Positions 43,601-52,384 of a stretch of DNA of 64,000 nt are shown one piece after another. The translations under genes were made by a program, and so were the position numbers. How positions within the stretch are numbered: position 1 is the stretch's first letter; every line of letters begins with the position of its first letter. The notes under the pieces were generated by a model. That model was given only the letters and a program-made list of their open reading frames with translations. It ran no database searches and had not been told where the DNA came from. The DNA is taken from contig JAXMAZ010000009.1 of assembly GCA_046350115.1 (NCBI GenBank), positions 142,354-206,353 of the forward strand, given 5' to 3'. Source of the DNA: JAXMAZ01 sp046350115 (GTDB taxonomy: Bacteria; Planctomycetota; Planctomycetia; Gemmatales; Gemmataceae).

Positions 43601-45876
43601 ACGGCCGCCTCACCGCGTGGGGCCGGGGCCGGCTGGAGGAGCTGCCGGGCCGCTTCCAACCGCTGCCCCGGGTCGCCGTCGGCGAGCACGGCTCGCAGGG
43701 CGACCAGTGCCGACTTCGCTCCGGCCTCGCCCTGTCGTCGCAGGACGTCGGCCACACGCAGCCGGAAGGCCACGTCTTTGGCCCCCAACACTTCGATCAG
43801 GGCATTTGTGATGGCCTCGCGTTCGCCCGCCCCGGCCTGGTCGAGCAGCGTGGCCGCCTGGAGCCGGACGTCCGGGTTCTTGTCGGCCAACATCTGTTTG
43901 AACGCGGCCCGCACCTCCGGCCCGCCCGCCTCGCCCGCCCGGGCGAGCGCCGACCCGGCCATCGCCCGGAGCGATGGGTCGGGGGAGCGCACGGCTTCGA
44001 GCAACGCCGGGATGACCGTCTTCGGAGGCCGGGTGCCGAACTCGTACAGGAGCTGGACGGCCTGCATCTGCGCCCGGCGGTCCGGTGACTTGAGCAACTC
44101 CGCCAGAGCCGGGCCGGCGCCACCCAGGTCGTCCGGGCTGACCCGGAGCAGTACCCGGATCGCGTGAACGCGGGCGAGCGGGGGACCGTCTTTGGCCAGT
44201 GCGACCAGAGCGGGCACCCCTTCCCGGGCGTCCGGGCCGAGGCCGCGGAGAAGCTCGGCGACCTGCTGCCGGCTGTAGTCGTTGGCCGCCCGCATCCCCT
44301 CGACCAGATCGGGCACCGCCTCCTTCGTCACCCCGATCATCCGCAGGGTGCTGACCGCCTGCTGCCGGGTGCCGTCGTCCCCGGCTCTCAGCAACCGGGC
44401 CACTGACACGGACGCCGGCCGGCTGGCCGTGCCGATCCGCTGGAGCACGGTCAGCAGTTGCTGCCGGGCGGCCGGCGGGGCGTCCGCCAGCGCGGCGCCG
44501 AGGGCCGTCACGACCGCGGCCGTTTGCGGGCCGTTCGGCGGGACGCGTTGGAGGAGGGCCGCCGCGACCCCGCTCGCCGACCCGTCCGGGCTACCGAGGG
44601 CGGCGACGACCGACGGCATCGCGTCCTCGACCCGGCCCGCCTCCCACAGCCCCTCTGCCGCCCCGACCCGAACGCCGGCCGATTCGTCCACCAGCAGGCC
44701 ATTGAGAGTCGCGATCCCGGCCGCAGCGTCCTCACCGCCGAGCCGGGCCAGCGCCCGACCGGCGTACACCCGGGCCATCGGGTCGCGGTCCCGGGTCATG
44801 GCTCGCAGCGCGGGGGCCGCCGGCTTCGCCCGGGCCGCTACGGATTCGAGCACCTGGCCGGCGGCGGCCCGGGTGAGGTTATCCCGGGTGCGGAGTTCCG
44901 CGACGAGTGTCACCAACGCGGCCGGGAGCGGCGGGTCGAGCTTACACAACAGCTCGGCCGCCGCCACCCTCACGCCCGGTTCCGGGTCGTCGAGCGCCGC
45001 GACGAGCGCCGGCTTCACCGGCTCCGCGGTGGGGTCCGCCCCTTTCAGCGCCGTGACCGCGGCCCGGCGGACGGCCGGATCACGGTGGGCCAGGGCGGCG
45101 GCAAGCGCCGGGACCGTGGCGGGGGTCGCCGTCCCGATCTGACCGACCGCCTCGGCCGCCCGTTGCCGCACCCCCGGGTCCGGGTCGCGGAACCGGGCGA
45201 TGAGGGCGGGAAGCGTCGGCCGCAGGGCGTCTGTCAACTCCCGGGGCCGGGCGTCACGGGGTGAGGGCGGGGTCGCCATCCGGCCGATGACCGTCGCCGC
45301 CACCTCGCGGACGACCGGGTTGTCGTCGGCCAGCGCCTCGGTCAGCGTCGGGATCGCCGGCGGGCCGAGCGCGACGAACGTCAGGGCGACCGCTTCGGTC
45401 AACCGGGACGCCCCGCCTGACGGCCCGCTCACGGGGCGGGCCAGGGGCGTGACCCGAAGCCGCGGCGAGACGAACGCGCCCGCCTGGGTCGGCTTCTCGT
45501 CGGCCAGAGCATCAAGCAGCCCCGGCACCGCGTCCAGCCCGGCCTTGGCGAAGCCGTCCGCCGCCTTCTTTGCCCCCTGCGGGTCGGCGCCCGCAGCCAG
45601 CGACCGGCGGACGAACGGCAGCGACGCCCGTACCCCCGGCCCGATCCCGGCCCAGGCAGCGTCGGCCGCCGCCCGGACCGCCGGGTCCGAGTCGCTGCGG
45701 CCGGCGAGCAGCCCCGGCAGCAGGTCGGCGACGGGTGCCCCCTGTGACCGGAACAGTTCGACGGCCGCCTTGGCCCGGACGCTCCGGCTTTCATCCTTCA
45801 GAGCCGCACGAAGCTCCGCCGGGGCTGGTGGGTCGATGGCGAAGGCCAGGACGAAGGCGGCGAGGGGGACGAACAC
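40684..45876 (-). CDS. Giant HEAT-repeat protein, exported
   Basis: A 1730-residue protein made almost wholly of HEAT/PBS-type alpha-helical repeats, of about 30-40 residues each. Typical units are DPGVRQRAAEAVGQIG, DPAVRRAAVTALKG and DPNARLEAARQLL-like variants. The first about 20 residues (FVPLAAFVLAFAIDPPAPAE) form a signal peptide, so it acts outside the cytoplasm. No enzyme motif is visible; it should be a scaffold or binding solenoid. The GTG start lies close after a strong hairpin. Its stop overlaps the DUF1800 start, linking it to a DUF1800-DUF1501 pair. HEAT solenoids this long are unusual at this locus. Confidence 0.88.
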   Translation of the reverse strand: MFVPLAAFVLAFAIDPPAPAELRAALKDESRSVRAKAAVELFRSQGAPVADLLPGLLAGRSDSDPAVRAAADAAWAGIGPGVRASLPFVRRSLAAGADPQGAKKAADGFAKAGLDAVPGLLDALADEKPTQAGAFVSPRLRVTPLARPVSGPSGGASRLTEAVALTFVALGPPAIPTLTEALADDNPVVREVAATVIGRMATPPSPRDARPRELTDALRPTLPALIARFRDPDPGVRQRAAEAVGQIGTATPATVPALAAALAHRDPAVRRAAVTALKGADPTAEPVKPALVAALDDPEPGVRVAAAELLCKLDPPLPAALVTLVAELRTRDNLTRAAAGQVLESVAARAKPAAPALRAMTRDRDPMARVYAGRALARLGGEDAAAGIATLNGLLVDESAGVRVGAAEGLWEAGRVEDAMPSVVAALGSPDGSASGVAAALLQRVPPNGPQTAAVVTALGAALADAPPAARQQLLTVLQRIGTASRPASVSVARLLRAGDDGTRQQAVSTLRMIGVTKEAVPDLVEGMRAANDYSRQQVAELLRGLGPDAREGVPALVALAKDGPPLARVHAIRVLLRVSPDDLGGAGPALAELLKSPDRRAQMQAVQLLYEFGTRPPKTVIPALLEAVRSPDPSLRAMAGSALARAGEAGGPEVRAAFKQMLADKNPDVRLQAATLLDQAGAGEREAITNALIEVLGAKDVAFRLRVADVLRRQGEAGAKSALVALRAVLADGDPGQRLEAARQLLQPAPAPRGEAAVLAPVTAEDKAAAVAVINKVLTDGPTNRRPVALAALLTADPEHVSAARDGLVAAAADPDANIRLSAARVLTRIGPDGREQAVRLYADLAADRNEYIRMQAMTGLRELSPDAALAEVLTAQLLGDPATRLQAIQEVGRLSRVAAGQALPALRELLTDPTPLVRSQVAMALARVGDPADVEAAGKTLMTLAKDGPEGVRTVAVTALRKLGPPWADRAKPVVRTLLTAEQNSTRLAAARELLRDRAEDRRPIVPVVRELTRQGQPHERAQAAELLLQADPATAAEAVGILRQMLADRQARSHAAAALTKLGPEHDAALLPAARDLLRDPDRAARYAGVQLAHRFAPQLADLATNLAELMADFGTGGPAAAALAAMGEPGVKLLVAALDRPGPEGAAAVWGLQAAEAVGPTVVPKLIAMARSDDRTTRQNGESLLKRFKAEAVPALLKMLAGGAADDRRHAARLLGRLSPLDRATLSALEAATGDADAEVRRAAARAAYRGKSRTVAVVREVANAIRTGDETSRQEATSAVLGPGPIPELVAAALRAALADTSGPVRVAAASALQADPVSADAAAGVLIAAVRDPVLRVQALTVVTTPGPKPGRLRELIPDLKAVVANPPPGVYWHLTGQAVATLRAFDCPDLGRFLAGTVKSGRPQDIGSAHLAALRASGAEGMAVVRSLALTPAGAPLRSAALAELGRAAADDPSVVPVLVEQLHTAGDFGRSDELRAVGLAGPAGRAAGPALAALLADPDARRYAAVAIAQVGCPEGREEAYAELRTALRLAAGNRSTPTLAELVDAVGRFGPAAADAVQTLTPLLAGRDSFTRIKAAEALGRIGPPAARSAAALRSALTTDDVWLRSQAAVALWRVSGDGGRVVPVLAELLAEFADPQPDAVKSSRGGWVFVPESLAPAAWNGYDVRTMRRLMIQTLGEIGRPVTHVVPALELATRDWDPVVRAAAADALKRIRSAQPEGRP

Positions 45877-45981
45877 GGCTGCCTCCGGCTATCGGCGCGA
45901 CGGGCGGTACAGCTAGTACGACGAACCAGACAGGGACGTTTGACGAGCGACCGGACTATTTCATCGAGTCTACCCGCCACC

Positions 45982-46011
45982 GTCCCGCCTCGGCAAGCGC
46001 CGAGGCGGGAC
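45982..46011. terminator. Strong hairpin between DUF1080-propeller and HEAT genes
   Basis: A perfect 13-bp stem GTCCCGCCTCGGC / GCCGAGGCGGGAC with loop AAGC. It lies 12 bases past the stop of the upstream minus-strand gene and should end that transcript. Confidence 0.65.
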
Positions 46012-46023
46012 GTGACAGGGTTG

Positions 46024-47928
46024 TTACGGTCGTTGTTTGTCGGCGGCCGGTAGTTCGCGGAGGAAGATGTCCTTGTACAGAACTTTGGCCTTCGCCCCGC
46101 CGTGGACCTGGAGGGCGATCACCCCGGACCGATCAACCTTCGGGTCCGGCTCGGTGTAATCGACGGTCGGCACCCCGTTCAGCCACAGGCGGATGCGTGG
46201 CCCTTCGGCCCGGATGCGGTACTCGTTCCAGCCGTCGTGCTTGACCACGACCGGGAGCAGTTCCTTGGGCGGCCCGGCCAGCACCTTGTTCCGCCGACTC
46301 TCGTCGTAGAGCGCGCCCCAGTACGCCTGGCCGATGTCCGCCTGGTAGCCGATGACTTCGTGATGGTTCGGAATGCGGCGGGTGCGGAACTGGACCCCAG
46401 CGTTCGCCTTCGCCGGGTCGCCGATCAGCTTGAACCGCAGTGACAGGTCGAAGTCAGTATACGTCATAATGGTGGACAAAAACTCATTTCTCGGCACCAC
46501 TGCGTCGAGCGAGCCGCCGACGATGGCCCCGTCCTCGACCCGCCACGTCTTCGCCGTGTCGCCCGCCCACCCGGCCAGCGTCGCGCCGTCGAACAGGGGC
46601 ACGGCCGGCGGCTCCTGCTTGTCCGCGTCGGCGATGCAGTAGAGGAACTTCTGGCCGCGGAGGAACAGCTCCCGGCCAACGGCCACCGGTGAGGCGTCCA
46701 CCCCGTCCCCGAGTTTGTTGGTGGCCAGCACCTCGACCGCGTCGCCGGGCGCGAGGACGACACAGGTGCCCTGCCGGTCCACGAAGTAAACCCGGCCGCC
46801 GGCGTACACCGGGGAGGCGTAGAGGCTGCCGACACCGGGTAGCCGCTCGCGGTCGATCACCGGCTTGCCGGTGGCCGCGTCCAACACGGTCAGGGTGCCG
46901 GTGTTCGCCTCGGTGAAGTACAGCCGGGTGCCGACCCGCACCGGGGACGGGACGTAGGGCGTGCCCTTCCCGTACCGCCAGTTGACGCGGCCGCTGTCGC
47001 CCAGGTCGCCGGTCGCGGCCAGCGGCACCGACACCGCCCCGGCCCCACGGTAGCCGCTCATCACCACCGCCGAGTCACCGACCCGGACCGCCGACGGGAT
47101 CGGGTTCACCGTCATCCCGCCGCAGCTCCAGATCACTTCACCGGTCTTGAGGTCGTGACTGCGGATACGAGTGGTGCCGTTGAGGATCACCTGCGTCCGC
47201 CCGGCGTACTCGGCGATGAGCGGCGTCGTCCAGGTGCTCCGCTCGTCCCGGTCGGCCTTCCACTTCGTCGCCCCGGTGGCCGCATCCAGGCAGTACAGGG
47301 CGGAGCCGGCCTCCTGGTCCCAGTTGAGGAGCAGGTCGTCCCCGTGGATGACCGGCGTGACCGCCTCGCCCCAGCCGAGCCGGCTGTTGATCCGGCCCAG
47401 GTCGCGGGTCCAGAGGAGCTTGCCGGCGAGGTCGTAACAGTAGACGCCGAACGAACCGAAAGAGACGTACAGCCGCTTCCCGTCGGTGGTCGGCGACCCG
47501 CCGGCGTAGGTGTGGGTTTCGTGGTGCCCCTCGTGAGGCACTTTCTCCGCGGCGACCTGCCGCCAACGGACGGCCCCGGTGGCGCGGTCGTAGCTGGTCA
47601 CCAGGAAGCGGTAGAAGCGGTCCGGCGGGGTGGTCTTGCGGTCCAGCCCGGGGGTCGGTTTGGGCAGCTCGGCCGGCGTCGCCTTACGGTCGGTCGGCTC
47701 GGCCGACACGACGAACACCTGATCGACCCAGACGATCGGGGTGGCGCTCCCCTTCCCGACGAGCGGCGCCTTCCAGCGGACGTTCTTGCCACTGCCCCCG
47801 TCCCAGGAGAGCGGCGGGTCGGCAGTCGCCGCCGCGGCCCCGTCGGCCGACGGCCCCCGCCAGTGCGGCCAGTTCGCCGTCGGGTCAGCCGCGGCAGTCA
47901 ACAGCAGGGCAACCAGGGAGGCATTCAT
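46024..47928 (-). CDS. PQQ-like beta-propeller fused to a DUF1080 domain, exported
   Basis: A 634-residue protein. A short signal peptide leads to the planctomycete propeller opening NWPHWRGPSADG. PQQ-type blades follow (about residues 40-430; VYCYDLAGKLLWTRD, ALYCLDAATGATKWKAD, TVLDAATGKP). The C-terminal part (about 440-630) is a DUF1080/3-keto-disaccharide-hydrolase-like jelly roll with PLFDGATLAGWAG, ANAGVQFRTRRIPNHHEVIG and RLWLNGVPTVDY. DUF1080 domains bind or cleave glycans, so a secreted sugar-binding or hydrolysing role is plausible. ATG 47928 is the first start that gives the signal peptide. Confidence 0.88.
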   Translation of the reverse strand: MNASLVALLLTAAADPTANWPHWRGPSADGAAAATADPPLSWDGGSGKNVRWKAPLVGKGSATPIVWVDQVFVVSAEPTDRKATPAELPKPTPGLDRKTTPPDRFYRFLVTSYDRATGAVRWRQVAAEKVPHEGHHETHTYAGGSPTTDGKRLYVSFGSFGVYCYDLAGKLLWTRDLGRINSRLGWGEAVTPVIHGDDLLLNWDQEAGSALYCLDAATGATKWKADRDERSTWTTPLIAEYAGRTQVILNGTTRIRSHDLKTGEVIWSCGGMTVNPIPSAVRVGDSAVVMSGYRGAGAVSVPLAATGDLGDSGRVNWRYGKGTPYVPSPVRVGTRLYFTEANTGTLTVLDAATGKPVIDRERLPGVGSLYASPVYAGGRVYFVDRQGTCVVLAPGDAVEVLATNKLGDGVDASPVAVGRELFLRGQKFLYCIADADKQEPPAVPLFDGATLAGWAGDTAKTWRVEDGAIVGGSLDAVVPRNEFLSTIMTYTDFDLSLRFKLIGDPAKANAGVQFRTRRIPNHHEVIGYQADIGQAYWGALYDESRRNKVLAGPPKELLPVVVKHDGWNEYRIRAEGPRIRLWLNGVPTVDYTEPDPKVDRSGVIALQVHGGAKAKVLYKDIFLRELPAADKQRP

Positions 47929-48182
47929 ATGGCATTCGTCCCAGGGTAACGGCGGCCACCCCGCCCATGATGACGGGTCCGGACGAGGGTACAAGCCCCG
48001 GCCCGCACCGGGTGTGAAAGTGTGCCGTGCGTACCGGCGGATTCGGTCGCCGGAACGCACGACCGTCGTCCTTTCGTCCGCCCAACTCGACCCTCTGGTC
48101 CGAAATAACCACTACACCGGCCCAGGACGGGCCGCCGGCAGTCCGCTTCCCGGCGGACGCGAAGCAACGGAGTTGCGTTCCC

Positions 48183-49919
48183 ATGTCTGCACGCTCACCA
48201 GCGACGGGCCGCTGGCTCGCCGCGATCTCGTCCGGGATCTCCCTCGGCCTCGCCGGCCCGGCCGTCGCTCAGTCGCCGGCCCCGGAGCCGGGGGCGCCGG
48301 TCGTCAGCCTGACCGACCCGGCCCCGGCGGCCGTCGCGGCTCAGCCGGCCGGGCCGAACGACGCCCGCCAGGTGCCCGGCGGTAGCCTGACCGGCGGTCA
48401 GGCGGCCGGCCCGGCGACCGGGCAAACCGCCTGTCCCGACCCGTTCGCCAAGGTGCCGCCGGTCCGGGCGTTCCCCCGGCCCGGCCACTTCCCGATCCTG
48501 CCGACCGGACCGGGGTATTACTCGCTGGCCGACGCCCTGACCGGCAACTGTCTGGAGAAGCCGCCCAAGTACCCGTACCCGCGGTTCGGGCTGATGCAGC
48601 CGTCGTTCTTCGACGCCGACTTCCGCTACCTGGACGACCCGAAGAACACCGAGCACGACTTCTTCGACCCGCTCAAGCGGGTGCGGCTCGGGGACGACTG
48701 GTTGTTCAGCACCGGCGGGTCGGTGTGGCACCGGTATCACAACGAGTACAACAGCCGGCTGACCAACACCAACAACGTGTACGACCTGACCCGGGCGCGG
48801 GTGTACGGCGACCTGTGGTACAAGGACCAGTTCCGGGTGTACGCCGAGTTCATCGGGGCGTGGACCCAGTTCCAGGACCTGGCCCCGCTGCCGATCGACC
48901 AGACCGGGCCGGACTTCCTCAACCTGTTCTTCGACGCCAAGCTGTTCGACGTGGCCGGCAAGCCGGTGTACGCCCGGGTCGGCCGGCAGGAGCTGCTGTT
49001 CGGCTCCCAGCGGCTGGTCTCCCCGCTGGAGTGGGCGAACACCCGGCGGACGTTCCAGGGGGTGCGGGCGTTCCGGGCGAGTGAGAAGTTCGACATCGAC
49101 GCCTTTTGGGTGCAGCCCGTCGTCACCCAGGTGAACAAGCTGGACTGGGCGGACAACCAGATCAACTTCGCCGGGGTGTGGGGCACCTACAAGCCGAAGG
49201 CCGGCACCACCCTGGACGGGTACGCCCTGTTCCTGGACAACGGCAACCCGATCGTCCAGCAGGGGATCACCCGGGCGCCGTACAGCATCGCCACGTTCGG
49301 CAGCCGGTTCGCCGGGGACAAGGACAACCGGTTCCTGTGGGACTTCGAGGGGGCGCTGCAGTTCGGCAACACGAACGCCCCCGGCGGCCGGGAGTCGGTG
49401 TTCGCCGGGATGGCCACCGCCGGCCTCGGCTACCACTGGAAGGACGCACCGCTCCGCCCGACCCTGTGGATGTACTACGACTACGCCAGCGGCGACCACT
49501 CGCCGAACAACGGGACGCTGAACACGTTCAACCCGCTGTTCCCGTTCGGCCACTACTACCTGGGGTGGGCGGACGTGGTCGGCCGGCAGAACATCCACGA
49601 CATCAACCTGCAGTGCTACCTGTACCCGGCCAAGTGGCTGACCGTGTACCTGCAGTACCACCGGTTCTACTTGGACAGCGCGACGGACGCCCTGTACAAC
49701 CCGGCCGGGGTGGCCTCCCGCCGCGACCCGACCGGGGCGGCCGGGACCGACGTCGGGCGGGAGTTCGACACGGTGCTGAACTTCCACGTCACCAAGCACG
49801 CGGACGTGCTGGTCGGGTACTCGTACCTGTTCGGCGGGGACTTCCTGAAGCGGACCGCCTCCCCGACCCGCGGGGTGGACACGAGCGTGTTCTTCCTGCA
49901 GACGAGCTACCGGTGGTGA
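48183..49919 (+). CDS. Alginate-export-like outer-membrane beta-barrel protein
   Basis: A 578-residue outer-membrane protein of the alginate-export (AlgE-like) type. Signal peptide at residues 1-30 (GRWLAAISSGISLGLAGPAV ending AQ). After a Pro/Ala linker, amphipathic strands rich in aromatic residues follow (VWHRYHNEYNSRL, LWYKDQFRVYAEFIGAW, YARVGRQELLFGSQRLV), ending in TSYRW with a C-terminal aromatic as in barrels. It could export polysaccharide or act as a general porin. ATG 48183 is chosen because it gives the signal peptide; the upstream extension has none. Confidence 0.85.
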   Translation: MSARSPATGRWLAAISSGISLGLAGPAVAQSPAPEPGAPVVSLTDPAPAAVAAQPAGPNDARQVPGGSLTGGQAAGPATGQTACPDPFAKVPPVRAFPRPGHFPILPTGPGYYSLADALTGNCLEKPPKYPYPRFGLMQPSFFDADFRYLDDPKNTEHDFFDPLKRVRLGDDWLFSTGGSVWHRYHNEYNSRLTNTNNVYDLTRARVYGDLWYKDQFRVYAEFIGAWTQFQDLAPLPIDQTGPDFLNLFFDAKLFDVAGKPVYARVGRQELLFGSQRLVSPLEWANTRRTFQGVRAFRASEKFDIDAFWVQPVVTQVNKLDWADNQINFAGVWGTYKPKAGTTLDGYALFLDNGNPIVQQGITRAPYSIATFGSRFAGDKDNRFLWDFEGALQFGNTNAPGGRESVFAGMATAGLGYHWKDAPLRPTLWMYYDYASGDHSPNNGTLNTFNPLFPFGHYYLGWADVVGRQNIHDINLQCYLYPAKWLTVYLQYHRFYLDSATDALYNPAGVASRRDPTGAAGTDVGREFDTVLNFHVTKHADVLVGYSYLFGGDFLKRTASPTRGVDTSVFFLQTSYRW

Positions 49920-49923
49920 TCCC

Positions 49924-50136
49924 GTAGGGCGGGTCAAGCGTCGCGTTGGACGCGCGACCCGCCGGCCCGGCAAGTACCGCTTGCCGCTCCGGCGGGCCTC
50001 GAAGACTCGGCACCGCCCTACGGGTCCGGCCCGGTGTAGGGCGGAGCCGACGCTTTGGGAGGCCCGCCGGCCCGGGCAGGACGCGATGGCCGTTCGCGGC
50101 GGGTCGGCGCCGCAGAGCCGGCTTGACCCGCCCTAC
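49924..50136. repeat. Composite palindromic element, GTAGGGCGGGTCAAGC family
   Basis: The outer 16-bp arms (49924-49939 and 50121-50136) are inverted and match those of 19489-19756. The interior holds parts of other units, such as CCGGCCCG and an inward pair around CGGCACCGCCCTAC / GTAGGGCGGAGCCG. It fills the gap between the porin and thioesterase genes; no gene is seen. Confidence 0.82.
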
Positions 50137-50543
50137 GTTCGATCTGCCTTCGGGAACAGGGCCGCGAACGCCGGGTCGATCCGCTTCGGCCGGCCGGTGA
50201 CGGCGTCGATCAGCACCCACACCGTCCGGGCGGTGACGAGGACCGCCCCGTCACCCGCCCGGACGATCTCGGTGAACCGCTCCCAGGTGGCGGCGGTCGG
50301 CGTCCCGACCCACGTCCGCACCTCCAGCTCGTCCCCGAGGACGGCCGGCTTGTGGTAGTCCACCTCGTGCCGGCGGACCACCCACGACACGACCGCCCGC
50401 ACCTCGTCCGGGGCGATCACCCGCCAGTGGGCGACGGCCGCGTCCTGGATGATCCGCAGGTAGGCCACGTTGTTCACGTGGTTCTGCCGGTCGATGTCCG
50501 CCGGCTCGACCGGCACCCGGAACCGGTGGACCGCCTCGGCCAT
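50133..50543 (-). CDS. Acyl-CoA thioesterase, hotdog fold
   Basis: A 136-residue thioesterase of the 4-hydroxybenzoyl-CoA/YbgC group. The motif PADIDRQNHVNNVAYLR (about residues 12-29) carries the conserved Asp/Asn and His of the active-site helix. HEVDYHKPAVLGDELEVRTW and ARTVWVLIDAVTGRPKRI complete the fold. It hydrolyses acyl-CoA thioesters; the preferred acyl chain is unknown. ATG 50543 is preferred over a start seven codons upstream because it fits family alignments. The divergent secreted propeller gene begins 125 bases away. Confidence 0.9.
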   Translation of the reverse strand: MAEAVHRFRVPVEPADIDRQNHVNNVAYLRIIQDAAVAHWRVIAPDEVRAVVSWVVRRHEVDYHKPAVLGDELEVRTWVGTPTAATWERFTEIVRAGDGAVLVTARTVWVLIDAVTGRPKRIDPAFAALFPKADRT

Positions 50544-50601
50544 ACCCGCCCCCTTCGGTCGCAATTCATCGGCCTCTCACCGCTCCCCCCACCCGGCAGA
50601 G

Positions 50602-50607
50602 TATAAC
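50602..50607 (+). promoter_or_regulatory. Possible -10 box before the secreted propeller gene
   Basis: TATAAC in AGAGTATAACGG lies 61 bases before the ATG at 50668, in the divergent gap with the thioesterase gene. No clear -35 box. Confidence 0.3.
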
Positions 50608-50667
50608 GGCCTCCGCCCCCGGCCACAGTCGGAGCGGATCCGCCGACGGGGGACAAAGGGGGACGAC

Positions 50668-51891
50668 ATGTTCCGAACCGTGTTCGCGGGGTTGGCGATC
50701 GTCGGGCTGTCCGCCGCCGACTGGCCGCAGTGGCGGGGGCCGGACCGGACCGGCGTCTCGAAGGAAACGGGGCTACTCCAGGCGTGGCCGCCGGACGGCC
50801 CGCCGTTGAAGTGGAAGGCGACCGGCCTCGGCACCGGGTACTCGACCCCGAGCGTGGCCGGCGGCCGGGTGTACCTGCAGACCACCCGCGGCCAGGAGGA
50901 GTTCGCCCTCGCTCTGGACGAGGCGACTGGCAAACAGCTCTGGCAGACGGCAATCGGCAAGGTCGGGCCGAACAAGGGGCCACAGTACCCCGGCACCCGG
51001 TCCACCCCGACGGTGGCCGGGGACAAGTTGTACTGCCTTGCGTCCGACGGCGAGCTGGTCTGCCTGGACACGGCCGGGAAGACGGTCTGGCAGAAGAACC
51101 TGCGGAAGGACTTCGGCGGCGAAGTCGGCAACTGGGCGTACTCCGAGTCCGTGCTGGTGGACGGGGACGCGGTCGTCTGCACTCCGGGCGGTCCGACGGC
51201 CACCCTGGCGGCACTCCACAAGGACACCGGCGAGGTGATCTGGAAGGCGGCCGTGCCGGGCGGGGACATCGCCGACTACGCGTCCGTCATGCCGGTCGAG
51301 GCGGGCGGCCGGAAGGAGTACGTGCAGTACATGCGGAAGGCGCTGGTCGGGGTGGACGCCAAGACCGGCAAGTTCCTGTGGAAGTACTCGCGGGTGCAGG
51401 ACCCCGGGGCGAGCATCCTGACCCCGGTGGTGTTCGGCAACCGGGTGTTCGTGGCCGGCTCCCGGGCCGGCGGCGGGCTGGTCGAACTCACCCCGGACGG
51501 GGACGGGGTGGCGGCCAAGGAGGTGTACATGGAGAAGCCGATCGCCCCGAGCATCGGCGGGGCGGTCCTGGTGGACGGCCACCTTTACGGGGCTGCCGGG
51601 ACCGGGCTGTTTTGTGCCGACTTCGCCACCGGCAAGGTGAAGTGGACCGACCGGTCTGTCGGCCCGGCGTCGGTGTGTGCGGCGGACGGCCGGCTGTACG
51701 CCCGGGGCCACAACTCGGCCGAAGTCGCGCTGATCGAGCTGAGCCCGACCGGCTACCGCGAGACGGGCCGGTTCAAGGTGCCGGAGAAGGGGAAGTACCC
51801 GGGCTGGCCGCACCCGATCATGGCGAACGGCAACCTTTACCTGCGGGAGCAGGGGACGCTGTTCTGTTACAACGTCAAGGCCGGCAAGTGA
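50668..51891 (+). CDS. Secreted PQQ-like beta-propeller protein
   Basis: A 407-residue exported propeller. Signal peptide FRTVFAGLAIVGLSA is followed at once by DWPQWRGPDRTGVSKETG, the standard opening of planctomycete secreted propellers. Blade motifs include LALDEATGKQLWQ, LVCLDTAGKTVWQ, ALHKDTGEVIWKA and VDAKTGKFLWKY. It resembles the outer-membrane BamB-like fold; enzyme activity is not evident. GGGGG lies about 6 bases before ATG 50668. Confidence 0.9.
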   Translation: MFRTVFAGLAIVGLSAADWPQWRGPDRTGVSKETGLLQAWPPDGPPLKWKATGLGTGYSTPSVAGGRVYLQTTRGQEEFALALDEATGKQLWQTAIGKVGPNKGPQYPGTRSTPTVAGDKLYCLASDGELVCLDTAGKTVWQKNLRKDFGGEVGNWAYSESVLVDGDAVVCTPGGPTATLAALHKDTGEVIWKAAVPGGDIADYASVMPVEAGGRKEYVQYMRKALVGVDAKTGKFLWKYSRVQDPGASILTPVVFGNRVFVAGSRAGGGLVELTPDGDGVAAKEVYMEKPIAPSIGGAVLVDGHLYGAAGTGLFCADFATGKVKWTDRSVGPASVCAADGRLYARGHNSAEVALIELSPTGYRETGRFKVPEKGKYPGWPHPIMANGNLYLREQGTLFCYNVKAGK

Positions 51892-52123
51892 GGCGGTTTC
51901 GGCCGGTCGTCCGGCACTTGAGGGCGAATGTACACGGCCGGTTTGTACAGTTTCTCTCAAGTAGTAGAAGTTGCAGCCTGGGAGTCAGTCCGGCCCGGCC
52001 CGAGTAGCCGTTTATGGGGCGTTTTCAGGCTATTTTCGGGCCTCGGCGGCCAAATCCTGGGTTCGGCACGGCGGGTGCATTAGGTGTGTCCTTCGTCAAC
52101 GGACCCAACGCACGGAGGCAACC

Positions 52124-52312
52124 ATGACCGCGACCCAAACCGCCCGCCCGACCCAGACCGCCGAGAGCCTGCTGCGTGAGATGGCCTTCGTCCTGAAGAT
52201 GGCCCAACTGGTCAAGGGCCAAGTGCTGGCCGACGTCCGCCTGCGGGACGCCGCCGTCCGCCGGGCCGCGGCCCGACGGGCGGCCGGCCGGCAACCGGTC
52301 GCCGTCGGCTGA
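52124..52312 (+). CDS. Small basic hypothetical protein
   Basis: A 62-residue protein with a good ribosome site (GGAGG 6 bases before ATG 52124). The middle is amphipathic (LLREMAFVLKMAQLVKGQVL), and the C-terminal third is very Arg/Ala-rich. I do not recognise it. A hairpin terminator lies 25 bases after the stop, supporting a real short transcript. Confidence 0.6.
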   Translation: MTATQTARPTQTAESLLREMAFVLKMAQLVKGQVLADVRLRDAAVRRAAARRAAGRQPVAVG

Positions 52313-52336
52313 ACGACGTGACCGCCTAACACGAAA

Positions 52337-52366
52337 CGCCCCCGGCCATTGCCGGGGGCGTTCGTC
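52337..52366. terminator. Bidirectional terminator
   Basis: A 10-bp GC stem CGCCCCCGGC / GCCGGGGGCG with loop CATT is flanked by GAAA on the left and TTCGTCGTTT on the right. It lies between two convergent small genes. Confidence 0.7.
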
Positions 52367-52384
52367 GTTTCAAGAACCCGGGCC

